This document shows, in pieces, positions 47,250 through 56,473 of a DNA stretch of 64,000 bases. A model generated the notes under the pieces. It was not told the origin of the DNA. It ran no database searches and saw nothing but the letters and a program-made list of their open reading frames with translations. Source of the DNA: Gemmobacter sp. 24YEA27 (lineage in GTDB: Bacteria > Pseudomonadota > Alphaproteobacteria > Rhodobacterales > Rhodobacteraceae); contig NZ_JASJPW010000001.1 in NCBI RefSeq assembly GCF_030052995.1, positions 3,090,001 to 3,154,000 of the forward strand, read 5' to 3'. Every line of letters begins with the position of its first letter. The stretch's first letter is position 1. The translations under genes were made by a program, and so were the position numbers.

Positions 47250-48908
47250 ATGTTTTTAAATCATTCCTTTACCCATGGCAGGCGCCTGTCTACCGCGCTG
47301 CTGATCGCGGGCGCGCTGTCCTTGACCGCTGGCGCGCTGCAGGCCCAGGACAGTATCCCGGTGCCGGATACCGCCCCTGTCAGCGCCCTCGGCACCCTGC
47401 GCAGCGCTGCTCTGGCCGGAGATTTCGCTTTGCTTGAGACCGCGATCCAGGCGGCCAGAGAAGGGGACAGTGACGGCGGCAACGGCGATCAGGCGCGGGC
47501 GATTTTCGCCCTTTTCAACAGCACCGACCCGGCAATTGACCGGGCAACAAAGGCCTGGCTTGCCGCCGATCCCGCAAATCCAAACGCCATGACCGCGCGC
47601 GGCTGGACCTTGCGCAGCCGTGGCTTTGCGCTGCGCGGTGACGGCTATATCGACGATGTGCAGCCCGCAGCCCTCGCACGGTTTCGCAGCCTGCATGCCG
47701 AAGCCTGGGATCTCGCCCTGGCGGCAGTTGCGGCTGATCCGGCCTCGCTTCCGGCCTCGGATCTGAAGCTGAGCGTCGCGCATACCACCGGTCATGCCTC
47801 TGTTATTCCCGTCGAATTCACCCGCATGATGGAACTTGTGCCGAACCGTCAGACACTTCTCTGGGCCTCGGTCGGCATGGCGCCGCAATGGGGCGGAAAA
47901 AGCGGCTGGGGGCGCGAGGCCTGTGCGCTCTGGGCCGAAAAGATCCCGGCACCCGAAGGTTATGACGCTGCGGCCTGCGCCATTGAGGCAAGCTATTTCG
48001 CCACAGATGAAGCCGCGATCCAGGCCTGGGCGCGCGCAGATCTGCGAAAAGATGACAGCCCCTTTCTTGATGCCTGGCGCAGCCATGACGCAACCCATGG
48101 CCGCGCTGGCAGCGACACGGATCGCGCCTGGGCGAAGGACTGGCTGACCCGCGAGGGCAAAAAATCGCAGCTGACCTTCCGCCAGGCGATCCAGCTGGAA
48201 CAAATGAACGGCCGCAGCCCGCTCAGCGACGGGCCGGGGCCGGTGCTCGACACGGTTCTGCGCCGTGATCTGGCGGCGATCTGCCGCGCCGCCGACGAGG
48301 ACCCGGGCAACTGGCGCAAGGTCTTCGACTGCAATGAGGGGCTTGGCTACAGCCGCTTTATCGACCTGCCGCGCGACAAAGCGGCCGAGGTGGCACGGCT
48401 GGAACGGCTGGTCACCCTCGCCCCTTACGAACCCTATATGTGGGAGTATCTCGCCATGGAATTGCGCGACAGCACCCCGCCAGAGCGGCTGACCGTCGAG
48501 GCCGGGGCCGGGATGATGGCGGCCTTCCGCACCGCGCTGGCGCTTTCAGGAAATGCGCTGGATGTCGCCAGCCGCTATGAGCGCTTTGCCCAGGGGATCT
48601 GGAACGATATGGACCGGATCAATGTCGATGCGATCGACACGACCGGCGCGCCCGCTTTCGCGAAAGAGGCGTTTGACACCGCCATCGCATGCCCCGTCGT
48701 CCATGCGATCCGCCTGCATCGCGGATTGTGCAAAGAGACCGGCACCAAAACCGCCGCCTGCGAGATCGAACATGACCAGGCCTATCGCGTCGATTACCTC
48801 GACCGCGCCGCCCGCCGGGGCGCCTGCGAAGCGGAGGGCACCCTGACGCGCCCGCTCAGAGAGCTGAAACTGCCGCTGCCGGATTTCGGCAACAGCGGCT
48901 ATGAGTAA
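47250..48908 (+). CDS. Secreted helical-repeat protein, unknown function
   Basis: 552 aa from ATG 47250, with GGAGGATC upstream. A signal peptide (LSTALLIAGALSLTAGALQA) is followed by an all-helical, Ala-rich protein that reads like TPR/Sel1-type solenoid ('DPANPNAMTARGWTLRSRG', 'DEDPGNWRKVFDCNEGLGY', 'LAPYEPYMWEYLAMEL'). Pairs of Cys occur (CALW/CAIE, CRAADE/CNEG, CPVV/CKET/CEIE/CEAE), suggesting disulfides in the periplasm. I recognise no named family with certainty. The gene appears to stand alone. Confidence 0.7.
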   Translation: MFLNHSFTHGRRLSTALLIAGALSLTAGALQAQDSIPVPDTAPVSALGTLRSAALAGDFALLETAIQAAREGDSDGGNGDQARAIFALFNSTDPAIDRATKAWLAADPANPNAMTARGWTLRSRGFALRGDGYIDDVQPAALARFRSLHAEAWDLALAAVAADPASLPASDLKLSVAHTTGHASVIPVEFTRMMELVPNRQTLLWASVGMAPQWGGKSGWGREACALWAEKIPAPEGYDAAACAIEASYFATDEAAIQAWARADLRKDDSPFLDAWRSHDATHGRAGSDTDRAWAKDWLTREGKKSQLTFRQAIQLEQMNGRSPLSDGPGPVLDTVLRRDLAAICRAADEDPGNWRKVFDCNEGLGYSRFIDLPRDKAAEVARLERLVTLAPYEPYMWEYLAMELRDSTPPERLTVEAGAGMMAAFRTALALSGNALDVASRYERFAQGIWNDMDRINVDAIDTTGAPAFAKEAFDTAIACPVVHAIRLHRGLCKETGTKTAACEIEHDQAYRVDYLDRAARRGACEAEGTLTRPLRELKLPLPDFGNSGYE

Positions 48909-48926
48909 AGCCGTGCAGTTGCAGGT

Positions 48927-48948
48927 CCGGGCGCGCGTCAGCGCCCGG
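48927..48948. terminator. Hairpin between convergent genes
   Basis: An 8 bp stem (CCGGGCGC with GCGCCCGG) with a six-base loop spans the YigZ stop codon and lies 18 bases past the stop of the plus-strand gene. It probably ends transcripts on both strands. Confidence 0.6.
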
Positions 48949-49327
48949 TCTCTTCGCGCCGCGCCTCAAACCAGGCCCTGACGCAGGCGGTGACATGCGA
49001 AAACCGGTCGCCGCCCAGATGCACCCCGCCATACCAGCGGGTGACGACGATGATATGGTCCTGCAACCCCTCGCGCTCAAGCATCCTGAGGATGATCGCC
49101 GCCGCACCGCTTTCACCGTCATCATTGCGCAAAGGGCCGTCTGCCAGTGTATTGGCGGCCCAGGAATTATGGGTGGCTTTGGCGAATTTCCTGTCGCGTT
49201 TCAAAGCGGTCAGAAAGGCCAGCGCACCCGCCTTGCCCGCCACCGGCCCGCCCGACACCGCATAGCGCGAGCCACGGTCACGGATCACATCGGCAAGCGT
49301 GAAGCCCCCATCCGGCAGATCCGCCAT
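48938..49327 (-). CDS. YigZ/IMPACT family protein (UPF0029 N-terminal domain)
   Basis: 129 aa, the N-terminal domain only; YigZ itself is about 200 aa with a second domain, so this is the short single-domain form common in Rhodobacterales. The family signature is intact: 'KATHNSWAANTL', 'NDDGESGAAAIILRMLE' and 'VTRWYGGVHLGGDRFSH'. The molecular role is not well known; relatives are linked to translation control. It starts four bases past the M48 protease stop, so the two are co-transcribed. Confidence 0.9.
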   Translation of the reverse strand: MADLPDGGFTLADVIRDRGSRYAVSGGPVAGKAGALAFLTALKRDRKFAKATHNSWAANTLADGPLRNDDGESGAAAIILRMLEREGLQDHIIVVTRWYGGVHLGGDRFSHVTACVRAWFEARREETGR

Positions 49328-49331
49328 CCGC

Positions 49332-50087
49332 TCAGCCGCCCGCGATCCGCTTCACCGTCGCGCGAACCACCGCGAGCCGTTCGGAATTCGCGGGATGCGA
49401 GCCCATGAAACGGTCGCCGGGATCGGGCAGACGGGTGAAGAAATTCGCGCCCCGGATCGGATCATAGCCCGCCGACAAGGCGATCTCGGCCCCGAGCGCA
49501 TCGGCCTCAAGCTCGAATTCCTTGGAATAATGCTGGGCGGCAAGCCCCGCACCGATCTCCTGGACACGTTTCAGCTCCTCGCCGGTAAGCCCGGCGGACT
49601 GGCCGAGGATTCCAACAAGGATCGCGCCGGTCATCGCCTGATCCTGACGGCGCGGGATATGGCCGGCAATGTGATGCGCCGCCTCATGGCCCAGCACAAA
49701 GGCCAGCTCATCGGGGTTCTTCGCCAGATTAAGCAGGCTGCGGGTGAAAACGATCACGGGGCGGCCATTGTCGTCAAGCGTCTGGAAGGCATTGGCCGGC
49801 TGCGCGCGGTCTTCATCCACCGCGATCTGGAAGGCACAATTGCCCCTGCGCAGCTTCTCGCGGCAATAGCGAATAACAACCGGGGTCATACGCGCGGCGA
49901 CGTCGAGGATCGGATCATTGGCGGCAAGCGGCTTGCCGTTCGAGGTCAGGACTTCCTGGCGTATGGTCCCGCCTGGCCCACCCCCTGCCGGATAGGCCGC
50001 CGGAACCACACAGCCCGACAGCACCATGGCAGCTGTGAGGCCTGCGGCGAGAACCGGCATCCGGCCCAGACGGCGCAGGGCGGCCAT
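49332..50087 (-). CDS. M48-family metalloprotease lipoprotein
   Basis: 251 aa from ATG 50087, which gives a textbook lipoprotein signal with lipobox LSGC near residue 26; an in-frame ATG at 50177 would add 30 residues of repeat-like sequence. The zinc site is 'LGHEAAHHIAGH' (HExxH) with the third ligand Glu in 'EFELEADALGAEIAL'. It resembles YcaL/LoiP-type peptidases of outer-membrane quality control. Upstream, imperfect repeats of ATGxxCxGTCT (50090-50125) offer several ATGs without a good ribosome site, so the start is uncertain. Confidence 0.88.
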   Translation of the reverse strand: MAALRRLGRMPVLAAGLTAAMVLSGCVVPAAYPAGGGPGGTIRQEVLTSNGKPLAANDPILDVAARMTPVVIRYCREKLRRGNCAFQIAVDEDRAQPANAFQTLDDNGRPVIVFTRSLLNLAKNPDELAFVLGHEAAHHIAGHIPRRQDQAMTGAILVGILGQSAGLTGEELKRVQEIGAGLAAQHYSKEFELEADALGAEIALSAGYDPIRGANFFTRLPDPGDRFMGSHPANSERLAVVRATVKRIAGG

Positions 50088-50393
50088 CAGACCGCACATG
50101 AGACTGCACATGAGACCGGGCATCAGGGCCAGAGGGGTAGTTTTGGACGGGGAATCGAGAACCATGGCGCCGGACAATCTGGAAAAGACAGCTCAGCCTT
50201 AGCAGCATCTCTCCCCTGGCGGAAAGGGCACATTGCCACCCCGGCCGAATGCGGATCGCGCGCCGCCCCTGCACACAAATAGTTTACCGCCAGACCAGGT
50301 GGCCCGCAAAAGGCTCCCCTTCCGAAGGGAAATAATTGCCGAAGCGCGGTCTGATACATTGCCCCTCGCGTGCAAAGCGGCCATGCTGGCATC

Positions 50394-50639
50394 ATGTTCA
50401 CGATCGAGCACGAATATGACGCGACGGTTGTCACCCTGATCGACGAGGGAGGCGATGGAATGCCGCTGACCGGCGATGTCACCATCACCGCTTTCGATGA
50501 ATGCGTGACGGTCGAACAGACCGATCCCGAAACGGATGAAACCTCGCGCATCACGCTTTCCATGGCGCAGATCGCAGACCTTGCCGCCGCGCTCGACCTT
50601 CCCGAGGGCAGCTACCGGATCGACACGCGCAAGCGCTGA
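50394..50639 (+). CDS. Small conserved-looking hypothetical protein
   Basis: 81 aa from ATG 50394. Strand-rich N-terminal half ('MFTIEHEYDATVVTLIDEG') and acidic middle with many Thr/Asp/Glu. It ends with 'LDLPEGSYRIDTRKR'. No signal, helix or Cys motif. The codon use is like the neighbours, and the frame's acidic, ordered character supports a real gene. Its function is unknown. Confidence 0.65.
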   Translation: MFTIEHEYDATVVTLIDEGGDGMPLTGDVTITAFDECVTVEQTDPETDETSRITLSMAQIADLAAALDLPEGSYRIDTRKR

Positions 50640-50716
50640 GACCGGGCACCACTCTCGCGCCGATCAGGGGCCTTGCCAATGTGTCCCCTTCTGATGGAGG
50701 CCACGGGCGTCAGTCT

Positions 50717-50968
50717 TCAGTCCAGGCGGAAGAGCTTGTCGCGTGATTTGGCACCCCGGACCAGGGTGAGCCGCGATTTGGCCACGCCCATCGCTTTCGC
50801 GAGCAGGTCACGCGCCGCAAGGGTTGCGCGGCCATCTTCGGGCACGACCGTCACGCTGATCCTGACCGGCACGCCGGGCTCCAGCTGTTCGCGCCGCGCA
50901 TTGGGCGTTACCCTTACCGCGATCTCCGCTCCGCTCACCGCCATTCCGGTCAGATCCGGCAAAGTCAT
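50717..50968 (-). CDS. DUF167 (YggU) family protein
   Basis: 83 aa from ATG 50968. The fold signature 'IAVRVTPNARREQL' at the start, 'VRISVTVVPEDGRATLAARDLLAKA' in the middle and 'SRLTLVRGAKSRDKLFRL' at the end match the whole DUF167 domain. Length fits. The role is unknown. It diverges from the deacetylase-family gene, with 68 bases between the starts. Confidence 0.88.
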   Translation of the reverse strand: MTLPDLTGMAVSGAEIAVRVTPNARREQLEPGVPVRISVTVVPEDGRATLAARDLLAKAMGVAKSRLTLVRGAKSRDKLFRLD

Positions 50969-51036
50969 ATTCGCGTCCTTTCCCCTTGCGGTCAGCATCC
51001 GGCTTCGCAACTCTGGCCACAAGACAGGAGGCCCGG

Positions 51037-52140
51037 ATGGTCACAGGTTTTTTCTCGGATGAGCGGTGTTTCTGGCATGGCGGCGGCAATTATGCGCTGA
51101 CCCTGCCGGTTGGGGGCCTTGTACAGCCAACCTTGGGCGGGCTGCCCGAAAACCCTGAAACCAAGCGCCGGCTGAAGAACCTGATCGAGGTGACCGGGCT
51201 GATCCGCGATCTCGACCATCGCAGCAGCGATCCGGCCACGGATCAGGAACTCGCCCGGGTGCATCCCCGGGCCTATCTTGATGCCTTCCGCGCGGCCTCG
51301 GATGCGGGCGGCGGCGAGCTCGGTCTGCGCACACCGTTCGGGCGCGGCGGGTATGAGATCGCGGCGCTTTCTGCCGGGCTGACCGTCGCCGCGCTGCGGT
51401 CTGTGCTGGCAGGTGACCTGCAGAACGCCTATGCCCTCTCGCGCCCGCCGGGGCATCATGCGCTGCCCGACTGGCCCAACGGGTTTTGCCTGATCAACAA
51501 TATCGCGGTGGCGATCGAGGCCGCCCGCGCCGAGGGCCGTGCGACCCGTTTCGCAGTGGTGGACTGGGATGTGCATCACGGCAATGGCACCGAGGCGATT
51601 TATTACGCCGATCCCGATGTGCTGACGATGTCCATCCATCAGGAGCATAATTACCCGCTCGATACCGGCGACGCGGCGGATCGCGGCGAAGGTGCCGGGC
51701 TAGGCGCCAACATCAATCTGCCATTGCCGCCCGGCGCCGGTCACCTCGCCTATCTGACCGTGTTTGAAGAAGTGGTGATCCCGGCGCTGTACCGGTTTCG
51801 CCCCGATGTGATCCTGGTGGCCTGCGGCTTTGATGCCTCGGGGGTTGATCCGCTGGGCCGGATGCTGGCCACGGCCGAGACGTTCCGGCAGATGACGCGG
51901 ATGGTGATGGGGGCGGCGCGGGATCTGTGCGGCGGCCGGCTCGTCCTGAGCCATGAGGGCGGCTATTCCGAGGTCCATGTCCCGTTTTGCGGCCATGCGG
52001 TCCTTGAAGAGCTTTCAGGCAGCAAGATCAGCGCCCCCGACCCGCTGGCCGCGACACTTTTGCAACGGCAGCCCCCGGCGCGGGCGGATGCGTTCCACCT
52101 GGACTGGATCCGCGCGCTTGTCGCCCTGCATTCTGCCTGA
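51037..52140 (+). CDS. Histone-deacetylase-superfamily amidohydrolase
   Basis: 367 aa from ATG 51037, with AGGAGG upstream. A zinc amidohydrolase of the class II HDAC/acetylpolyamine amidohydrolase superfamily. The active-site His pair is in 'RPPGHHALPDW', zinc ligands in 'VVDWDVHHGNGT' (Asp, His) and Asp in 'CGFDASGVDPLG', and the catalytic Tyr region is 'LSHEGGYSEVH'. Bacterial members deacetylate polyamines, acetoin-linked proteins or small amides. The substrate is not evident from context. Confidence 0.9.
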   Translation: MVTGFFSDERCFWHGGGNYALTLPVGGLVQPTLGGLPENPETKRRLKNLIEVTGLIRDLDHRSSDPATDQELARVHPRAYLDAFRAASDAGGGELGLRTPFGRGGYEIAALSAGLTVAALRSVLAGDLQNAYALSRPPGHHALPDWPNGFCLINNIAVAIEAARAEGRATRFAVVDWDVHHGNGTEAIYYADPDVLTMSIHQEHNYPLDTGDAADRGEGAGLGANINLPLPPGAGHLAYLTVFEEVVIPALYRFRPDVILVACGFDASGVDPLGRMLATAETFRQMTRMVMGAARDLCGGRLVLSHEGGYSEVHVPFCGHAVLEELSGSKISAPDPLAATLLQRQPPARADAFHLDWIRALVALHSA

Positions 52141-52471
52141 GCCACGGAATTGCGGGCTTGCTCGCGCGCCCTGACGCCCGCTTTCGCCGGGAAGCCCCAT
52201 CTGCGCTCCCGGGCAAGGGCATCCCCCGGGCAGGAGGCGCCCCGCGAGATCGGCCTGCCCCACCATACAGCCCGCCGCCGCAGAACTGTCACGGGGGTGT
52301 CAGATCTGGTGCCGCTATCAGACGCAGCAAGCCGTATCACCCCGACCACGCGCGCCCTTTCCGGCAGGGCATCCAATCCTGATGACAGGGCCTCTCGCGA
52401 TCTGGTCCCCGTGCGGATGGGCGGTTATAGCAGAAGCTACCCGGCAGACAGCCCCGGGGCCGGAGCCGAAA
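52141..52471. other. 331-base gap without a supported gene
   Basis: Between the deacetylase-family gene and the AlkD-like gene. It contains the short complementary pair CCCGGGCAAGGGC/CCCCCGGGCAGG near 52217-52242 but no clear terminator and no convincing gene. A frame open from 52382 into the next gene is discounted in favour of ATG 52472. Confidence 0.4.
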
Positions 52472-53167
52472 ATGACAGACCAGATCACCGTCGAGACCGC
52501 GATTGCCGGGCTTCGTGCCGCCGCCGACCCGGCCCGTGCCGCCGAGGCCGCCAGCTATCACAAGACCGCCCGTGACTATCTTGGCATCCCGGTGCCGGTG
52601 CTGACGGAAATGGCAACGGCCTGGCGCCAGGGGATCGATATTGACCAGAGGGTCGCGCTGGCCTCCGGGCTTTGGGACAGCAATATCCATGAGGCGCGGA
52701 TCGCGGCGGCCAAGCTGATGGTCCAGGCCCGGATCCGCCCGGATGACGGCGTCTGGGCGCTGATCGCCTCCTGGGTGCCGCAGTTTGATGGGTGGGCGAT
52801 AGCCGATCATGTGGCCGATGCCGGCGGGCGCCGGCTGATCGCCGATCCGTCGCGTCTTGACGAGGTCGAGACCTGGACCACCTCGCCGCATATGTGGTCG
52901 CGGCGCGCGGCGCTGGTCTTCACCCTGCCCTGGGCAAGGATGAGCAACCCGAAAGCCGCAGACCTTGAGATCCGCGAACGGGTGCTGGGCTGGGCCGGGC
53001 GCTATGTTACGGAAAGTGACTGGTTCATGCAAAAGGCGGTCGGCTGGTGGATCCGCGATTTTTCGAAACATGATGCAGCGCGCACCGAAGCGTTCCTCGC
53101 CGGCCCCGGCCAGGGGCTGAAGAGTTTCGCGAAAAAGGTTGCCCGTACCTGGCTCCCTCGGGACTGA
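52472..53167 (+). CDS. DNA alkylation repair protein, AlkD-like
   Basis: 231 aa from ATG 52472. An all-helical HEAT-like repeat protein of the AlkC/AlkD superfamily. Typical elements are 'YHKTARDYLGIPVPVLTEMA' near the N-terminus, 'LWDSNIHEARIAAAKLM' with paired helices, 'WVPQFDGWAIADHVAD' and 'WSRRAALVFTL', then 'SDWFMQKAVGWWIRDFSK'. The conserved Trp, Asp and Arg match residues that in AlkD capture N3/N7-alkylated purines. No LexA or Ada site was seen upstream. Confidence 0.88.
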   Translation: MTDQITVETAIAGLRAAADPARAAEAASYHKTARDYLGIPVPVLTEMATAWRQGIDIDQRVALASGLWDSNIHEARIAAAKLMVQARIRPDDGVWALIASWVPQFDGWAIADHVADAGGRRLIADPSRLDEVETWTTSPHMWSRRAALVFTLPWARMSNPKAADLEIRERVLGWAGRYVTESDWFMQKAVGWWIRDFSKHDAARTEAFLAGPGQGLKSFAKKVARTWLPRD

Positions 53168-53280
53168 CGCCTCGCCACCTCTCGTTCGATAATCACGAAC
53201 CCGGCTTTCCGCCTCCGGGGACTGCCTCTTCCGGCCATGAAATGGCATATGGGGGAGGACAGTTTCGACAGGAGGCAGGA

Positions 53281-53901
53281 ATGACCACTCTTTTCTACAA
53301 ACAGGGCGCATGTTCGCTGGCGCCGCATATCGTGCTCGAATGGATCGGCGCGCCTTATGAGGCCGTGCGGGTCACCGCCGGCTCGCCCGAGATCCTCGCG
53401 GTCAATCCGACCGGCGCGGTACCGGTCTTGCGCGAAGACGATGGCTGGCTTTTGACCCAGGCCGGTGCGATCCTTGACTATCTGGCGCATAAGCACCCCG
53501 GGGCCGGGCTTTCCGGCGGCGACAGCCTGCGCGCCAAAGCCGAGGCGCATAAATGGTCGGCCTTCCTGACCTCGGATGTCCATGCCGCCTTCTGGCCGGT
53601 CTTCATGCCCGACCGTTATACGACCGATGGCTCAGATGCGGCGAAAACCGCCGTCACCGCCGCCGGGATCGAGCAGGTGAAGAAGAAGTTCGCGGTGCTG
53701 AACGACCATCTCGCGGGGCGCGACTGGTTCCTCGACGGCGGGCGCTCGGTGATCGATGCCTATGCTTTCCCGATGATCCGCTGGGGCCGTGCGAAAATTC
53801 CGGGCGGGCTGAAGGACTACCCCTATATCCAAGCGCTGCATGACCGGCTGGCGGCTGACGAACAGGTGCAGAAAATCCTCGCGCGTGAAGCGGGGAAATA
53901 A
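53281..53901 (+). CDS. Glutathione S-transferase family protein
   Basis: 206 aa from ATG 53281, behind AGGAGG. Thioredoxin-like N-terminal domain: 'LFYKQGACSLAPHIVLEWIG' has the beta/proteobacterial-type GST start with Ser/Cys at the glutathione site, 'NPTGAVPVL' holds the cis-Pro, and 'LTQAGAILDYLAHKHP' the glutathione-gamma-Glu contact. The helical C-domain has 'WFLDGGRSVIDAYAFPMIRW'. It is followed after 21 bases by a ring-cleaving dioxygenase fusion, which suggests a shared role in electrophile or quinone detoxification. Confidence 0.9.
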   Translation: MTTLFYKQGACSLAPHIVLEWIGAPYEAVRVTAGSPEILAVNPTGAVPVLREDDGWLLTQAGAILDYLAHKHPGAGLSGGDSLRAKAEAHKWSAFLTSDVHAAFWPVFMPDRYTTDGSDAAKTAVTAAGIEQVKKKFAVLNDHLAGRDWFLDGGRSVIDAYAFPMIRWGRAKIPGGLKDYPYIQALHDRLAADEQVQKILAREAGK

Positions 53902-53922
53902 CCCCGCGAAAGGAGAGCTGAA

Positions 53923-55419
53923 ATGACAACGGGCATCCATCACGTCACCGGAATCACGGCCAGTGTTCAGGCCAATGTCGATTTCTATATGGGCTTTCTG
54001 GGCCTGCACCTGGTCAAACAGACCGGCGGATTTGAGGATGCCGAACAGCTCCACCTGATCTATGGCGACGAAACCGGCAGCCCTGGCTCGCTTTTGACCT
54101 TCCTGGTCTGGGAGGCGGCGGGCCGGGGTCGCACGGGTCTCGGCCAGGTTTCGGAAATTGCCCTGGCGGTGCCGTCAGAGACGATCGGCGACTGGCTGAC
54201 CAGGGCGCTCTCAGAGCGGATCCAGGTCGAAGGCCCGGGCCGGGAATTCGGCGAGCCGGTCTTGCGGCTGAAAGACCCGGACGGGATGGTCGTGAAGCTG
54301 ACCGGCACCGATAGCATGGCTGCGATGCGGGTCCGGGGCGTCACAATCCTGACCGATAAGGGCGATGAGACCGCCGGTTTCATCACCCGCTTCGGCTATG
54401 GTGAGACCGCCCGCGACGGCGCCAGCCGCCGGCTCAGCTCTGACACGGATGTGGTTGATATTCGTGAGGTTTCCGGATTCGTGCCCTCGATCCAGGGCGC
54501 GGGCGTCGCCGATCACGTCGCCTTCCGCGCCCCGGATGTGGCAGCGGTCCAGGCGATGCGGGTCTCGCTTAAGGATTACGGGCCCACCCATGTCCATGAC
54601 CGCAAATATTTCCTGTCGCTCTATGTCCGCGAACCGGCTGGCACGCTGATCGAATATGCCACCGACGGGCCGGGGATGAGCGTTGATGAGGCGCCGGATC
54701 AGCTGGGCAAGCGCCTGATGGTGCCGCCCTCCGATGCTGCGCGGGCAGATGATCTTCGGGTCATGCTGCCGCAATTCGCCCGACCGGGCGAGGAGAGGTT
54801 TCCGATGCGCGATCTTGCCTTCATCCACCGTTTTCACCAGCCTGAAGACCCCGATGGCTCGACCATCGTGCTGCTGCATGGCACCGGCGGAAACGAAACC
54901 GATCTGATGCCGCTGGCGCATAAGATCCATCCGCGCGCCACATTGCTGGGTGTGAGGGGCCGCTCGACCGAGGAAGGCATCAACCGCTGGTTCCGCCGGT
55001 TTGACGCGGTGACCTATGACCAGGAGGATATCCGTGCCGAGGCGGAGGCTTTTGCGGATTTCACCGCTGGCGCGATAAGGGGCTATGGGCTTGACGAGGG
55101 CAAGCTTTCTTTCCTCGGCTATTCCAATGGCGCGAACCTGCTCGGCGCGATCCTGCAACTGCATCAGGGCGTGGTGAATCGCGCGCTGCTCCTGCGCGCG
55201 GTGCAGGCGCTGGAGGTGCCGCCTGGTGGTAAGCTGGGTGCACCAGAGGTCCTGATGCTGAACGGCGCCCGCGATCCCTTCGCCCGAATGGCCCCGGCGC
55301 TGGAAAGCGCTCTGCGCCAGGGCGGTGCAGATCTGACCGCCGAGACGCTTTCCGCCGGACATGAGCTGGCCGCTGACGACCTGACCCATGCCCGGGCCTG
55401 GCTCCGGGCCCGCACCTAA
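53923..55419 (+). CDS. Ring-cleaving dioxygenase (VOC) fused to alpha/beta-hydrolase (MhqO-MhqD-like)
   Basis: 498 aa from ATG 53923 (AAAGGAG upstream). Residues 1-290 are two VOC/glyoxalase modules with metal ligands in 'GIHHVTGI', His198 in 'VADHVAFRA' and Glu244 in 'GTLIEYAT'. Residues from about 300 form an alpha/beta-hydrolase: 'LLHGTGGNETDLMPLA', nucleophile Ser401 in 'LGYSNGANL', Asp in 'GARDPFARM' and His in 'AGHELAADD'. In Bacillus the two activities are separate proteins (MhqO, MhqD) induced by quinones. There is no frame break at the join, so the fusion looks genuine. Its stop overlaps the end of the convergent LysR gene by four bases. Confidence 0.9.
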   Translation: MTTGIHHVTGITASVQANVDFYMGFLGLHLVKQTGGFEDAEQLHLIYGDETGSPGSLLTFLVWEAAGRGRTGLGQVSEIALAVPSETIGDWLTRALSERIQVEGPGREFGEPVLRLKDPDGMVVKLTGTDSMAAMRVRGVTILTDKGDETAGFITRFGYGETARDGASRRLSSDTDVVDIREVSGFVPSIQGAGVADHVAFRAPDVAAVQAMRVSLKDYGPTHVHDRKYFLSLYVREPAGTLIEYATDGPGMSVDEAPDQLGKRLMVPPSDAARADDLRVMLPQFARPGEERFPMRDLAFIHRFHQPEDPDGSTIVLLHGTGGNETDLMPLAHKIHPRATLLGVRGRSTEEGINRWFRRFDAVTYDQEDIRAEAEAFADFTAGAIRGYGLDEGKLSFLGYSNGANLLGAILQLHQGVVNRALLLRAVQALEVPPGGKLGAPEVLMLNGARDPFARMAPALESALRQGGADLTAETLSAGHELAADDLTHARAWLRART

Positions 55420-56356
55420 CCCTGTGTCGCCCCCTGGATCATCTTGAGCCAGGGGGCTTCGCCGTTGAAATGCCCCAGCAGATGGTCGATGAAGCGCCTG
55501 AGTTTCAGCGGCATCGGCTGCACCGGCGGCCAGAGCGCCGTCACCGGCAGGCTGCGCGTGCCGCATTGGCCCAAGACCGCCACCAGCGCCCCGATTGAAG
55601 TGCAGGTGCCGCGATAAAGCCGGGCAGCATCGCAAAGCCAAGGCCAGCCACCGCCATATCGCGCATCGCCTCGCCATTATTGACGCTGATCCGCTCGGTT
55701 ACGGCGGGCGAGACCATGCGGCCGCCCTCGCTTAACTGCCAGAGATCCGCGTTGGAGATATGGCTGTAGCCGATCACCGGCTGGCCGGTCAGGTCCTGCA
55801 AACCTGCGGGACTGCCGTGGCGGGCGAGGAAATCGGGGCTGGCACAGACCAGCGAGCGATCCTCGCAAAGCTTTCGCGACATCAGCGCGCCGCCCGGTGA
55901 CTGGCCAACCCGGATCGCGAGGTCGAACCCTTCGCGCGCAAGGTCGCGGGCGCGGTCGTCATAATCGACCCGGATCTCCAGCCCCGGGTGAAGCCGCGCG
56001 AAATCCGCAATGATCCCGGTCAGATGCAGGGTGCCAAAGGTCATCGGCGCGGCAAGTGAGAGCGTGCCGCGCAATCCCTCGCCATCGCCTGTCCCTCCCC
56101 AGGCGGCGGATTCCGCCGCAGCGCGCAGATCGGTCAGCGCCGGGCGAAAGCGGTTGGCCAGCCGGTGCGCGGCCTCGGTCGCGGTGATGCGGCCGGCATT
56201 GCGGCGAAACAGCGCCACGCCAAGCCCGGTTTCCAGATCACCCAGCCGTTTTGAGACCACCGATTTCGACAGGTTCAGCCGCGCGGCAGCAGCGGTGACG
56301 GTGCCAAGCTCCATCACAGTCAGGAAAGTGTCGATTTCATCAAGAGTGTAGCGCAT
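55416..56356 (-). CDS. LysR-family transcriptional regulator, frameshifted
   Basis: 313 aa when repaired. N-terminal HTH 'FLTVMELGTVTAAAARLNLSKSVVSKRLGDLE', then the effector domain with 'LSLAAPMTFGTLHL' and 'YDDRARDLAREGFDLAIRVG', placing it in the CrgA/DmlR-like group. The frame breaks in the C run at 55589-55592; one added base restores 'ALVAVLGQCGTRSLPVTALW' and ends at TAG 55418-55416. It diverges from the second dioxygenase gene and converges on the fusion gene, so it most likely controls one or both in response to an aromatic electrophile. Confidence 0.9.
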
Positions 56357-56473
56357 GACCGACTGTCGCCTGGACAGGGCCGTTCGTAAAGCGCGAACAC
56401 CGGATCAGGCAATGCCTCGCTGGAAGGAAACGGCCGCTGCACGCATATTCAGGACAACGAAAGGAGGCCGATC

